DNA of 64,000 bases. It comes from Paenibacillus sp. L3-i20. Its GTDB lineage: Bacteria; Bacillota; Bacilli; Paenibacillales; Paenibacillaceae. A model generated the notes under the pieces. That model was not told the origin of the DNA. It saw only the letters and a program-made list of their open reading frames with translations, and did no database searches. Below, piece by piece: positions 7,820 to 17,430 of the stretch. Where the stretch lies: contig NZ_BQME02000001.1 in the NCBI RefSeq assembly GCF_022180385.2, positions 1,088,501 to 1,152,500 of the forward strand. Direction: 5' to 3'. Position 1 is the first letter of the stretch. Each line of letters begins with the position of its first letter. Position numbers and translations under genes: made by a program.

Positions 7820-9451
7820 CTATTCAATTAATGAACCCTTTTCTCTCAAAAAATTCGCTATGTGCTCATCAACTTCCTCATCCCCATTTAAATAATATGA
7901 AACTGAAGCAGCATTCTTAAATCTCACGACAGTGGTTGAGGTCATCCCTTGGCGTAATAATTTTTCATAATTTCTTGGAATGCTACGAATTAAGAATTGC
8001 TTTGGGGTTTCAACAAATTTTGAAATTTCTTCTTTTGCCTTAGGCAAAAACTCATTCACATAAGTCTTATAATGATTTCTATCATATGCATTTAATAATT
8101 GGAGAAGTGTCGATTGTCTGATTGGTAATGGATAATTTGAGTCAATACTAATGCCTGCTATATGAATTTTTTGTTGTAGATCCTCATCCATGTCCTCAAA
8201 GTCTAGTTTTCTCCATTTTGAATCTATTTTTCGTGGAATTCTTTCCTCCAACCATTGAGTATCATTTATAAGCAACCAATTGAATAAATAACCTTTTTTT
8301 CTTCTTATTTCTGAACGAGTTTTAAAATCATTATCTAATAATAAAACGCTCATCCTTTGTCGCATCTTATCCTTCTTTTCATCAATTTCTATTGATGCAC
8401 CAATTTGTTGACGTGCTTGTATAATTTCACTCATTCCCTTAGTAACTAGTTCTTTTTGATTTTGATTTCTCTGGGAAAGCTCTTGTTTTAAAAAAATCTT
8501 TTCACTTATCAGCGCGTTTGGTTTCAATACATCCACCAATGTATTTCCAAGTAATCGAGTAAGGAGAAGGTAGAATCCTATATAACTAACCATGTACTCC
8601 TTTTTAAAGATATTGTTAATGAACCATAAACTATGATTGGTTAAGTTTAATGCGTTTCTTATATCTGAAGATATTTTTCTGTTAAAATCAGAAAAAAGTT
8701 GCTTTTTTAGAATTAAACCAGCCGGAGTAATGTACCCTCTTCTATATAACTGAGCTAACAATTCATCACGAATTATCTCATTAGATAATTCGTAGTGACG
8801 ATCTCGAAGCGTAATTAATTCCTCTGCTAGTGAAATTTGAGTTTTAACGAACTCCTCTTTCTCGACTATGTATTCCACAGGTAATCTATGACCATTATTG
8901 CATTCCATTAATTTAAGCAGTACACCTTGGTCAGGGTTAGTTAAATGATTCTTACAAATTGGGCAATTAGATAACAATCTTACTTTATGCTTTGGACATA
9001 CCTCAAGAAATGATAATTGATGCATTCGATGAATGAAAACTTCACCATATTCATACTCGTCGTTTTGCATGCATAATGGACAATATTTTATCGTCAATGT
9101 TAAAACTGACAACTCTTTCACTGGGGGGTGCCCGTGCTGGGTGTTCGTACCGTATCGAATATTACTAAATACTCTCATTTGCCTATCAGCAGACAAAAAC
9201 ACTTTGTATAACCCAAACCATGTGTGATCAAAGAGCAACCCATTTATAGAGAATCTATGTCCTTTAGGAAGCTTATTAACTAGATGATTTAAATTTTTAG
9301 GGAATAGTGGTAGTTTATATGACTGTGTACCAAACAACTCGAGTCGACTCTCATTGAATTCTTTGTTGGCCGATCGTAAATGGTACCTAAACACAATACT
9401 TCGAAAATCTTCATCTGGAAACGGCTCCGGAAAACTAATAATTGATGTCAT
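7820..9451 (-). CDS. tnsD: TnsD-like TniQ protein (likely attTn7 selector)
   Basis: The 543-residue protein starts with the TniQ block FPEPFPDEDFRSIVFRYH and has two zinc-knuckle sets, CPLC...CPKH and CPIC...C..GH, between about residues 120 and 190. The length and long C-terminal DNA-binding half match TnsD, which recognises the 3' end of glmS and inserts Tn7 just past the gene. The location of this island directly behind glmS fits that role. ATG at 9451 is chosen because GGGGG stands seven bases upstream; a TTG immediately before it also opens the frame. The gene begins 9 bases after the tnsC stop. Confidence 0.88.
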   Translation of the reverse strand: MTSIISFPEPFPDEDFRSIVFRYHLRSANKEFNESRLELFGTQSYKLPLFPKNLNHLVNKLPKGHRFSINGLLFDHTWFGLYKVFLSADRQMRVFSNIRYGTNTQHGHPPVKELSVLTLTIKYCPLCMQNDEYEYGEVFIHRMHQLSFLEVCPKHKVRLLSNCPICKNHLTNPDQGVLLKLMECNNGHRLPVEYIVEKEEFVKTQISLAEELITLRDRHYELSNEIIRDELLAQLYRRGYITPAGLILKKQLFSDFNRKISSDIRNALNLTNHSLWFINNIFKKEYMVSYIGFYLLLTRLLGNTLVDVLKPNALISEKIFLKQELSQRNQNQKELVTKGMSEIIQARQQIGASIEIDEKKDKMRQRMSVLLLDNDFKTRSEIRRKKGYLFNWLLINDTQWLEERIPRKIDSKWRKLDFEDMDEDLQQKIHIAGISIDSNYPLPIRQSTLLQLLNAYDRNHYKTYVNEFLPKAKEEISKFVETPKQFLIRSIPRNYEKLLRQGMTSTTVVRFKNAASVSYYLNGDEEVDEHIANFLREKGSLIE

Positions 9452-9460
9452 CAAATCCCC

Positions 9461-11176
9461 CTATCTAATCCCTAATAAGTCATCAATTCCTCTAATGAGC
9501 CCACTTTTCTTTAATGCTTCTCCCGTTGTTTCTCCCTGACGATGGCCCATCTGGACAATGTAACGAATGTCCTGTTCTTCTAATGCAGGTTTAACTTTTT
9601 TTGAATATCTCTTCTTTGATAGCCCTTCAGTATTATGCTCTTGGTCACCAAAGTTTAATGTCGCATTTCCCAAGGCTAATTGGGCCAATTGGGCAAACAT
9701 ACTTTCTAAATCTCCCATTCCTCCACTTGAATCATATACCTGGTTTGAAAGGCTCTCCGCTTTCGTAGACGAAATGCCTAAGCATGCGGCAAAATCATTT
9801 AGCTTCTTTAATATCGCGTATTTATCCTTTTGTTGCAAAGCTCTAGAATGGTCCCCTGCTAAGTTTCCACTAATTGCAACTCGGTGCTCTGCTTCCCTAA
9901 TATATCCGTTTAAGGCAACCCAATCAGGCTTTATGTCATCCAATGCTGCAAAGGCTGCGGTATCACCAGACTTCATTTTTTTGAAAATAGGCTGTACCAA
10001 TTTCATACTCTTACTGGCTACATCCTTAATAAGAAAAGCTGTTATTTTTTCATCCCCACCACTTACAATAGCGCTTGATTGTGCGTGCATAAATAATTTT
10101 ACAGCCAAATCAGGGATACCAAGAGAATTCTCATACAGTGCTTTTTTAATTTCATCAGTGATTTCTGTGTATTTCTTTGTGTACTGAATATCCCACAAGT
10201 TATCAATAAACTCGTTCCACTCCCAGCTATCTTCAACCATATATCCCGAAATGTTTTCAGTAAATCCATTTGCAATTCCTCTGCGTGTATTCGCAAGTGA
10301 ATCTTTAAATAGGTACAGTGCTTTATATGAGCCCAGCATTACTACTGGAATGCCAATTGTATTTACAAGCTCTGTAATAAAGTCGATCATATCCTCTGCA
10401 CCGCCGGAATATGCTTTTTGAATCTTTTGAATTTCATCAATTACAAGGACACCTAAATTTATCTGAGCAACCACTTTGATTAGCCTTCTTGCAAGTGTAT
10501 CGAGCTTACCGGGTTTTTCGCCGAATCTCTCATAGAAATCCGTCCCCAATATTCGGTCGACTTCTGCATAAACATTTTTACAGAAGGCACCGACTGACTT
10601 ATTAAAGGGACATTCAACCTTTAACCATGTTACTTGAGTAACAGGAATTTTCCTACCACTGTATTCGCTATGGTGAATGACTTGCGGGAACAATCTCAGC
10701 AACATTCGTTCATAAACTTGAGACTTCCCCCATCCACTAATTGCGATCTCCACATGGCTTTGGGCTGTTTGTACTACACCTGCAATATTAGCACCGTTCT
10801 GATCAATACCTCCTTGAAAGATCTTATCTACTCCAATGGCAAATTGTCTATTATAAGCGGCATTAAGAGGGTTTCGTGATTGATATCCAATTTTAATCAT
10901 ATAATATATATTTCTATATTTGTCGAAGTGTGAGGGGAGTGTAAGCCAAAAATGAGGTTTAATTTGCTGTACAAATTCTAAGCGGTCTTCCACCGGTAAC
11001 TTCATATACTCAGGTAATACAGATGGTGTACTCGATAAGAGGTCAATAAATTGTTCAATCGTTACCCGATCCGGAATGGCTTCAATAAAGGGATTGCCTT
11101 GATTTTGGGGGATTAGCTGCTGTTTATATTGGGCCATGCAATGTGAGCCTTCTAGGGTCGCAAAGTAGTCAATCAT
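9461..11176 (-). CDS. tnsC: TnsC, AAA+ regulator of transposition
   Basis: TnsC is the ATPase that polymerises on target DNA and passes the target signal from TniQ to the TnsAB transposase. The 571-residue protein shows the TnsC-type Walker A SGWGKS (about 147-152) and Walker B LGVLVIDEIQ (D247, E248), followed by a sensor-like strand VVMLGS. The start at 11176 is set by AGGAGG seven to ten bases upstream and lies inside the tnsB stop region (8-base overlap), showing translational coupling. A longer frame opening at 11233 lacks a ribosome site. The C-terminal 200 residues are likely the TnsA/TnsB-contact region. Confidence 0.9.
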   Translation of the reverse strand: MIDYFATLEGSHCMAQYKQQLIPQNQGNPFIEAIPDRVTIEQFIDLLSSTPSVLPEYMKLPVEDRLEFVQQIKPHFWLTLPSHFDKYRNIYYMIKIGYQSRNPLNAAYNRQFAIGVDKIFQGGIDQNGANIAGVVQTAQSHVEIAISGWGKSQVYERMLLRLFPQVIHHSEYSGRKIPVTQVTWLKVECPFNKSVGAFCKNVYAEVDRILGTDFYERFGEKPGKLDTLARRLIKVVAQINLGVLVIDEIQKIQKAYSGGAEDMIDFITELVNTIGIPVVMLGSYKALYLFKDSLANTRRGIANGFTENISGYMVEDSWEWNEFIDNLWDIQYTKKYTEITDEIKKALYENSLGIPDLAVKLFMHAQSSAIVSGGDEKITAFLIKDVASKSMKLVQPIFKKMKSGDTAAFAALDDIKPDWVALNGYIREAEHRVAISGNLAGDHSRALQQKDKYAILKKLNDFAACLGISSTKAESLSNQVYDSSGGMGDLESMFAQLAQLALGNATLNFGDQEHNTEGLSKKRYSKKVKPALEEQDIRYIVQMGHRQGETTGEALKKSGLIRGIDDLLGIR

Positions 11177-13337
11177 CTCTAGGTTTCCTCCTTCGATCTT
11201 TATTTTTAGCTGAAAACAATGCTTGAATATCATTAGCGTGTAGTTCAGTCAACAAATGATCTTCAGTTTCACTCTTAGGAAAAGATATAACTTGGGATGG
11301 TTCCCCACCATTTGCAGATAGGTCTATCTCAGGACTAGACCATGCATTCTGTGCACCCCAGGTTCGACTATCTTCATGTCGCTTTTGGCGTTTATTTTGG
11401 TTTCTAGAATAGAAACTCTTATTGTTAATGGCTTTTGCTGTTTCCTCAATTGCTACTTTATTCAGTTGTTGTGCATAAGCATGCAGTTCAGCTTTATGTT
11501 GTTTTTCGCTTTTTTCCTTTTGTTTAATCTCTTCATTTCTGTACTCCATAATTTTAGCGATTTCCTCAAAGTGAAGCCCTTCGTATTCCATAGATTGACC
11601 TACCAATCTGCATTGAATCAGTCCCTTCTTATATTTAAAAAAGATGGTGCTGCAGTTCCTTGGGTCATAACTAACTTCAATGTGCTTTTGACCGTTTATT
11701 CTTCCTTCTCCTTCAAACCATCCTTCTTTTATACCAATGTCACATGTGTAGTACATGTATTTAAACTCAATTCCAAATCGTGTTACCTTCCCCTGTTCAC
11801 GAGGCAATAAGTTATACCGAATCTCACTTCTCGTTTTTTCGTGTAGCAATCTCTTCCCTTTTCCCCAGGACCAAATCTTTAGCGGTGTTAGTTCTACCTT
11901 CTCCTCGAACATTTCTTTTGTTGGCTTAAAATCATTGCTAACCGCGCTTTTGTTATAGGTCAAAAAAAATACAATTAAAAATCGATTAAACTCTTCAATG
12001 GTTAGAACAGCATCCCGTGCTGGATCACGATCACCTCTAACTCTAGGATTAGCCTCTGTGGATCCAGGCAATAATTGTCGAATGGTTTCATTCGTAATAT
12101 GAAATCGTGATTCAACAAATGGTTTTAAATCACCACGATAGGAGGGTGCATTCAACACATCCACTTCTAAATTTACAAACCTCTCTGTATACTGCGCCTT
12201 TAGCTCACCACGATCTGCGACTAAATATTTCGGCAAAGCATGACATGGCCATTCTTCCTCGGCTATATCGATTCCAAACTTTTTACAGTTTTCAACTTTG
12301 CTAGTTGCTGCATGCTCCATCGCAATCATCGCTTCTAGCCACGATTCCGAAGCTAGACTCACATGATATCCGACCACCAATCTACTAAAAACATCAATTA
12401 CTATATAGAGAGTAGGCTTTCCGAGAATTGTCTTTCTATCAAATGACACAAGTAAAACATCCGTGCGAGTAGCATCAATCTCAAATAAAGCACCTACACA
12501 AGATGCTCTTTCCGAAGAGTTTCCATGCATCGATCTTACGTCAATTGAAGCCCGTCGCTTTCCATGCTTGTTTGAATATCTCGAAAAAAGGGTTGAGTTT
12601 TGAGTATACCAATATCTAAATTGACGAAGAGTTGGGGCAAAATCCGGGTTTACTATGGGTACTCTCACTCCATACTTCCTATAAAAACCACGTTTATAAT
12701 ACGTTTCGCACATTCGTTCATGAGTTGTTCTTATATTCATCCCTTGGCGTATATGAAACAACTTAATTGCCGTACTAAAGATTATTTTATCGGAATCCGT
12801 AATGAGGTAACGGTTATCGGAGACAGGCCCTGATTTTTTTTTATAGTTCCTCCTTTCACTTGAAACTCCACAATCAAAATAATTATCAAGTAGTCCATTA
12901 ACGGACTTACCATGAAACCAATATTTTTGTAAGTATCTTCTGATCATTTGCTTTGAGACTTTAGAATTGAGATGAGCCTCCGTGATGAGTTTCCCCCTCA
13001 ACTCTGATATATAAATTTCAGGTTCTCTTCGTGCAATGTCCTTAATAATTGCCCATCTTCGGTTACGGTTTTCTTTATATTTAGTGAGGTAACCATCTTC
13101 TGGAGACAGGAGTTGCATATCACTCTCGTGCTCTAGTATTCTGGTCATCCCTTGCTCTAATTCCTCTAAAATATCCTCATAATTAAGAAAAAACGGGAGT
13201 GTCATTTTCCGATGGTCATTAACGTTTACAACAACAACGTTTTTCATATCATCAGAAATCCAAAGAACTCGTAATAGAGCTTCCGTTTCAAGACTCACAT
13301 TTAATCGTTCAATGATAGAGTTTATAATAATATGCAA
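11169..13337 (-). CDS. tnsB: TnsB, DDE transposase
   Basis: TnsB binds the repeated sites in the transposon ends and carries out 3'-end cutting and strand transfer. The 722-residue protein has the retroviral-integrase-like catalytic triad: D288 in FEIDATR, D375 in LVADRGE and E409 in KPFVESRF. The last two are 34 residues apart, as usual. An N-terminal DNA-binding region and a basic C-terminal tail with a TnsC-contact-type end flank the core. The TTG at 13337 is preferred because AGAGGTG lies seven bases upstream; a TTG at 13361 would overlap tnsA by 8 bases but has no Shine-Dalgarno site. Confidence 0.92.
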   Translation of the reverse strand: MHIIINSIIERLNVSLETEALLRVLWISDDMKNVVVVNVNDHRKMTLPFFLNYEDILEELEQGMTRILEHESDMQLLSPEDGYLTKYKENRNRRWAIIKDIARREPEIYISELRGKLITEAHLNSKVSKQMIRRYLQKYWFHGKSVNGLLDNYFDCGVSSERRNYKKKSGPVSDNRYLITDSDKIIFSTAIKLFHIRQGMNIRTTHERMCETYYKRGFYRKYGVRVPIVNPDFAPTLRQFRYWYTQNSTLFSRYSNKHGKRRASIDVRSMHGNSSERASCVGALFEIDATRTDVLLVSFDRKTILGKPTLYIVIDVFSRLVVGYHVSLASESWLEAMIAMEHAATSKVENCKKFGIDIAEEEWPCHALPKYLVADRGELKAQYTERFVNLEVDVLNAPSYRGDLKPFVESRFHITNETIRQLLPGSTEANPRVRGDRDPARDAVLTIEEFNRFLIVFFLTYNKSAVSNDFKPTKEMFEEKVELTPLKIWSWGKGKRLLHEKTRSEIRYNLLPREQGKVTRFGIEFKYMYYTCDIGIKEGWFEGEGRINGQKHIEVSYDPRNCSTIFFKYKKGLIQCRLVGQSMEYEGLHFEEIAKIMEYRNEEIKQKEKSEKQHKAELHAYAQQLNKVAIEETAKAINNKSFYSRNQNKRQKRHEDSRTWGAQNAWSSPEIDLSANGGEPSQVISFPKSETEDHLLTELHANDIQALFSAKNKDRRRKPRDD

Positions 13338-13353
13338 AAAAACACCTCTTTCT

Positions 13354-14202
13354 CTAAGCAAAATGAATAGAGCTAGTTGATGTCATTACTTGGCTATTTA
13401 GTTGAATTACTAGTGGTTCAAACTCTTTAATCTTTTTTGTATGCATATCTGTTACCCATCGCTTATTGGCAAGCATATGTTGTAGTATAAATAAGCTTGT
13501 CCCTTGCTGTAAGCCAAACGATTTATCCGCGCGTAAGCATAATTTACTTATTGCTGATTGTCCAGCATCATACACGATGAAAGCATATAGCTCTTCCGAA
13601 ACTAGTGATAGTATTTCATCATCCATACCAGGTCTTGTATTTAAATATTTTGCTTCTACAAGCCACTCGACATTAGTCACCAATATCTCGGGAATTTCAT
13701 CCTCCGTGATGATTCTCCAGGCGGTTCCTTGTTCTGCAAAATATCTACGTTCAATTTCAAAAAGCTCAAGAGTACGTTCATCGAGCTTCGAATTCGGCTT
13801 GACCGTTACGATTTCATCAACTGCCTCGTTTTTAGTAAGAACAGTTAATTTAAAATCTGTAGTCATTGTTACTGGTGTACCATCCACATTTGCATGTGTA
13901 ATTCCAAGTTGTTCCGCGATTTCAATTGTTTTTTGAATGGGTAACAGTGGCCATTGCTCACGGATGTCTATTATCCTATCAGACCACTCACAAAGGTATA
14001 GAAACTTCCTCTCATGTTCAGATAACGTATGATGAATACGCGCAGTTTTCCACCCTTTATGTCGAGTAAGCCATCCTTCTGAAGCCGTCTTATTATCATG
14101 CGCTTGTATGAATGGCTTATAATCTTTCCCAGAACCTTGGCCTCTTCCTTTCTTGATATAATTCGTATGTAGCTTTGTTATTCGCGAACCTCTAAGAGAC
14201 AT
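13354..14202 (-). CDS. tnsA: TnsA, 5'-end endonuclease
   Basis: TnsA is the restriction-enzyme-like partner of TnsB that cuts the 5' ends, giving cut-and-paste rather than copy-in transposition. The 282-residue protein carries a glutamate pair near residues 62-64, D116 in MTTDFKL and K135 in VTVKP, matching the E-D-K catalytic set of Tn7 TnsA in order and spacing. The ATG at 14202 is chosen because GGGAGGTGAGG lies directly upstream; the frame continues 20 codons further without a ribosome site. It is the first gene of the tns operon. Having TnsA suggests clean excision from the donor. Confidence 0.9.
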   Translation of the reverse strand: MSLRGSRITKLHTNYIKKGRGQGSGKDYKPFIQAHDNKTASEGWLTRHKGWKTARIHHTLSEHERKFLYLCEWSDRIIDIREQWPLLPIQKTIEIAEQLGITHANVDGTPVTMTTDFKLTVLTKNEAVDEIVTVKPNSKLDERTLELFEIERRYFAEQGTAWRIITEDEIPEILVTNVEWLVEAKYLNTRPGMDDEILSLVSEELYAFIVYDAGQSAISKLCLRADKSFGLQQGTSLFILQHMLANKRWVTDMHTKKIKEFEPLVIQLNSQVMTSTSSIHFA

Positions 14203-14286
14203 TTCCTCACCTCCCTGAGTGGAATATTCAAGTTTCACCTGCGTAAAAATGAGCAAAAACACTATCTAATGCCCTTCTTATATAAA

Positions 14287-14315
14287 ATGTTAAATTAGCA
14301 CATTATGTATGTCAA
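14287..14315 (-). promoter_or_regulatory. tnsABCD operon promoter
   Basis: On the minus strand TTGACA (14315-14310) and TAACAT (14292-14287) are separated by exactly 17 bases, a near-consensus housekeeping promoter, about 85 bases ahead of the tnsA ATG. The surrounding AT-rich sequence bears only faint similarity to the right-end repeats at 22986-23071. Confidence 0.6.
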
Positions 14316-14442
14316 TAAGAGTTTTAAAGTTAAAATATTATCATCTCACATCATATAATATGACGTAATATATATATAATTTTGATTTCACATGAAATAT
14401 TTAGGGTTTCAAATGAATTTCTGATCAATTGAATTATTATCC

Positions 14443-14673
14443 CTAGTCTTCGGTTAGATCTAGAGTTCTTTCACAAACATCGCATTTGACTGTAATGATT
14501 AATCCAAGTCCCGTTGGAATAAACGTGTATGCAAATTGAGCTCCTGAAACATCTCTTGCAGTACATGAATCCCATTCCTTTATTTTTTGTTCCATTAATT
14601 CAGTAATTTCAAAAACCATGCTACCATCCCTTTCATTGGGTATAAGCTTTAATCCTTTTATCAATGATTCCAT
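14443..14673 (-). CDS. small hypothetical protein with a CxxC pair
   Basis: This is a 76-codon frame. A better-supported start may be the ATG at 14619, where AGGG lies eight bases upstream; the ATG at 14673 has no ribosome site. The protein has an amphipathic helix (EITELMEQKIKEW), a beta-rich centre and a C-terminal CDVC motif. I do not recognise the family. The size and make-up resemble small immunity or accessory proteins of mobile islands, but that is only an impression. It stands alone between the tns promoter and a decayed region. Confidence 0.45.
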   Translation of the reverse strand: MESLIKGLKLIPNERDGSMVFEITELMEQKIKEWDSCTARDVSGAQFAYTFIPTGLGLIITVKCDVCERTLDLTED

Positions 14674-15016
14674 AGTATTTCTATTTTATCCATATATGAC
14701 CCTCGTTATTCTAATACGGATAGTTTGCACCAATCATCTAACATGCTTATGCGTAAGTAAAATAGCTTCCATCCAACATTCCCCTTACTATAGGGTTGGT
14801 GTTCTATACGAAAAGGTTCGCTATGTCACTTCTTTGCTATAGATATTTGCCAGTAAGACCATTACTGATTTCACTTCCCACTCCAAACGGTTCGAAGACG
14901 GGCTCATCACTATTGAAACTTTCATTGAACTTGTTTTTTACATCTCTTTGTCCTAATCTGTCTTCAAAACGGCCTTAACCACATTAACCTAACTCCGATT
15001 GAATAGGTCGTAAGCT
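14674..15016. other. Gene-free stretch
   Basis: About 340 bases with short overlapping frames only, none with a start signal or recognisable domain. It separates the small gene at 14443 from a truncated permease and probably contains a rearrangement breakpoint, since the permease ends abruptly at 15017. Confidence 0.4.
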
Positions 15017-15544
15017 TTAAAATGTATCTTTTTTATATGGGACTAGAGACATAAGTGCATTGTTGACGAGCCCGTATTCCGTCGAGAAGAATGCATATGA
15101 CATACCTACCACGACGACCCACGAGATAAAATGGGGTAAGTAGCTGACTGTCTGCACGAACCTCTTCATGAATGAATGCCTAACTTCATTAATCATGATC
15201 GCCAGAAGAATAGGAACGGGGAACGAAATAACGAGCTTCAGCAAGCTGATGGCGATCGTATTTCGCACCAAGGTCGGAAACATATAGTCGTTTGTCATCT
15301 CATGAAAATAACGCAGTCCCACCCATTCACTTGTAAAGATCCCCTTTATGCCGCTACTGATGGTGTAATCTTTGAAAGCCATCTGAATTCCAAATAGTGG
15401 GGCAAATGAGAATACCAGCAGGAACGCCATTCCTAACAAAACGAAAGTTTGAAGGGATACCTGTTTGCGGAATCTGCGTCCTAGCGTTTGTCGCTTGAGC
15501 ATCACCGCGGCATTCGCTCGGCCGACGGTAGTTAATTCTTTCAT
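15017..15544 (-). pseudogene. Truncated sugar ABC transporter permease (LplB/YtcP type)
   Basis: The first 170 or so residues match the inner-membrane permease of oligosaccharide/polygalacturonan ABC transporters (LplB-like): a basic start, a first membrane segment (FVLLGMAFLLVFSFAPLFG), the AFKDYTI loop, then further segments up to SYAFFSTEYGLVNNALMSL. The family is normally about 310-320 residues, and the EAA loop and last segments are missing. The frame ends in a short unrelated tail. The start is authentic, with AGGAGGTG upstream of ATG. No partner permease, ATPase or binding protein is present. It is a chromosomal or cargo gene cut by rearrangement. Confidence 0.7.
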
Positions 15545-15693
15545 GTTGTAGCACCTCCTGATGTATTAAGTATAAAAGCGGTTACATGACCTGAAAACTG
15601 ATCATATGTCGGAATAACACTGTCCGATTTTAAGATCGCTTACATTTGTGTTTTCAACACCTAAAAATAAAAAAACGAATAGCACTATACTAT
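15545..15693. other. Upstream region of the truncated permease
   Basis: This is the 5' region of the permease relic, with its AGGAGGTG site. It ends where the TGTCAG transposon terminus begins. Nothing else is recognised. Confidence 0.4.
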
Positions 15694-15842
15694 TGTCAGT
15701 TGAAAATAAAGTATTAGACTGGAGTCGTTAAATTACCTGGGTTTCTGAATTGAAGGATCTGTAGCATTTAGAAAATAAGAATTAGAGTGATCCTTAAAAG
15801 AAACAGCGGCGGACCAAGACTTAAAAATAAAGTCTTAGACAG
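15694..15842 (+). repeat. Tn7-type left end with three TnsB-like sites
   Basis: The terminus TGTCAG at 15694 is followed by sites at 15702-15721, 15771-15789 and 15823-15842, all in the same orientation and sharing the AAAATAA core and TTAGA. The last site is embedded in a hairpin (CAGCGGC at 15804 pairs with GCCGCTG at 15842, AAGACTT with AAGTCTT). The sites do not match the 20-bp units of the array next to glmS, so they belong to a different TnsB specificity. Confidence 0.65.
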
Positions 15843-16250
15843 CCGCTGTGGTGTTTAAACTATAGTCTCCGTCCCTCGTTTTTAAGAATTATCTCACATA
15901 TACTTACTCATTCGCAGGATTCCATCACCTTCGGTCAGATAAATCTTAGAACTGACTGTAGACAATACCGGTTGAGGCAGTCGGTTGGGCATGCGGAAAT
16001 AGAGGAATCGTTAGGAAATAGTCCCCAAATTCATCTCTACTGCACGCATACTCCACTAATTCCTTGGGGTTCACCCTCCCACGACTCAACGGGTCATTGC
16101 CCTTACATTCCTTCGTTATACTTGTCCAAGGTGTGGAGACCGATAGCGTTTAGCGGACGGGTCTGAGCTCTTAAGGGAGACGAACTCGGTCCTCCGTGAT
16201 TTCTTTGTGGAAATCCTGCGAATGAGTCAGTATACGTGATTGCTGCTAAC
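15843..16250. other. Non-coding region 3' of the IS110 relic, with a 13-bp inverted repeat
   Basis: No gene is seen. CATTCGCAGGATT at 15909-15921 is repeated in perfect inverse at 16212-16224, enclosing 290 bases. The block lies directly beyond the stop of the decayed IS110 transposase. IS110/IS1111 elements carry a structured non-coding region that encodes a bridge RNA, on one side of the transposase gene, so this may be its relic. Alternatively it is an unrelated miniature element. Confidence 0.35.
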
Positions 16251-17305
16251 TTAAGCTGCTTCTGACCATGTAAGGACTGTTTTTTCTGGTGTGAACTGTT
16301 GTCCCCGTTGTACAATTCCAACTAGAATTCGTGCCAGCTTACCTATTAACTTAAATATGGATTGCTGCTTTTTCATCTTCTTTTCTTGTACATTATGTTC
16401 ATGAAGATGGCGGAACACTGGGTTGTTCCATACGAGCTGAACCGTCGCCAGATAAAGATATTTTCGCAAAGCTTAGTCTCCTCGCTTCGAAAGAACAATT
16501 CGACCTTTTCGCTTTCCTGACGTGCTTTCTGCCAAGTTTAGGCCAGCTTTCCGCAATACCTGACGTCCATGCGCGTACTGTCTTAAGTCTCCTGTACCGG
16601 CTAATATGGCCGCTGTAAAGATCTTTCCGAGACCCTTTATTGTGCGAAGGTGTTCCGCCATTGGAATCTCAGAGAGTAGAGTCTCGATTGTTGATTCAAT
16701 TTCTTCAAGCATGATACTCCCTCGCTCATATTCTTCAATAAGCCGTTGCAAATCTGCCTTTTCTTCTTCAACAGCCGCTCGTTCCCCGACACTGTTCTTT
16801 GCCCTGGCAATGAGTAGTGCAGCCTTCTCAGTACCCGTAGAACCTCCAGCGCGCTGCATATGGACTCTCCAGGCATCGATTACGTCCGTCACGGTATAAC
16901 TCTCCAGATCTTGCGGACAAGGAAACGTTTTAAGGGTCGCCAATGATCGCTTACATGTCCAGTCTTTGAATACTGAAGGATATTCGGGAAAGCGGATGTC
17001 CAGCCAACGCACGATCCGATTCTGCAGCCGTACACTATTCGACACCCAAAATTCTCGATCGCTCATCATCGTCAGTAATCGCTGGAACACAAGCGACTGA
17101 CGCGTATATTCGTGTAAAAGCCTCTACTGACCGCGTCTGCGATGACCAGGGCATCTTTGGGATCATTTTTTGATGGACTATTATCTCGATTTTCTTTGTT
17201 TCTCTTCGTTGTGGCCGGGTTAACCATGACCACATGTAATCCCTTATCTAGTAGCCAGTGCGCGTAATGGCTACCTCGTTTACGGCCTGACTCTTCATTG
17301 AGATT
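16251..17305 (-). pseudogene. IS110-family transposase (decayed)
   Basis: Three pieces align in order to an IS110 transposase. The first, up to about 17113, has the DEDD-domain motif SPSKNDPKDALVIADAV. The second, 17090-16473, has the C-terminal Tnp20 motif IKGLGKIFTAAILAG and ends at SKRGD. The third, 16469-16251, starts ALRKYLYLATVQL. A one-base frameshift near 17110 separates the first two, and an in-frame TAA (16472-16470) separates the last two. The N-terminal 50 or so residues with the first catalytic Asp are missing, ending abruptly near 17305. It is non-functional. Confidence 0.85.
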
Positions 17306-17430
17306 CCAATGTGGACACTTTAAATTCCAGTAATCTTAAATGAAATTTTCATATATTTTATTCAAAAATTCATTTTAATTATCATAATGCGTGTTATACT
17401 ATAAATATGGAAATGAAAGGTGGGACTGTG

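Noticed and set aside
9567..10187. 206-codon plus-strand frame inside tnsC
   Set aside because: Antisense shadow of a well-supported gene, without ribosome site.
14263..14442. Possible right-end repeats directly upstream of tnsA
   Set aside because: Only vague AT-rich resemblance to the 20-bp units at 22986-23071; no periodicity and no TGT terminus.
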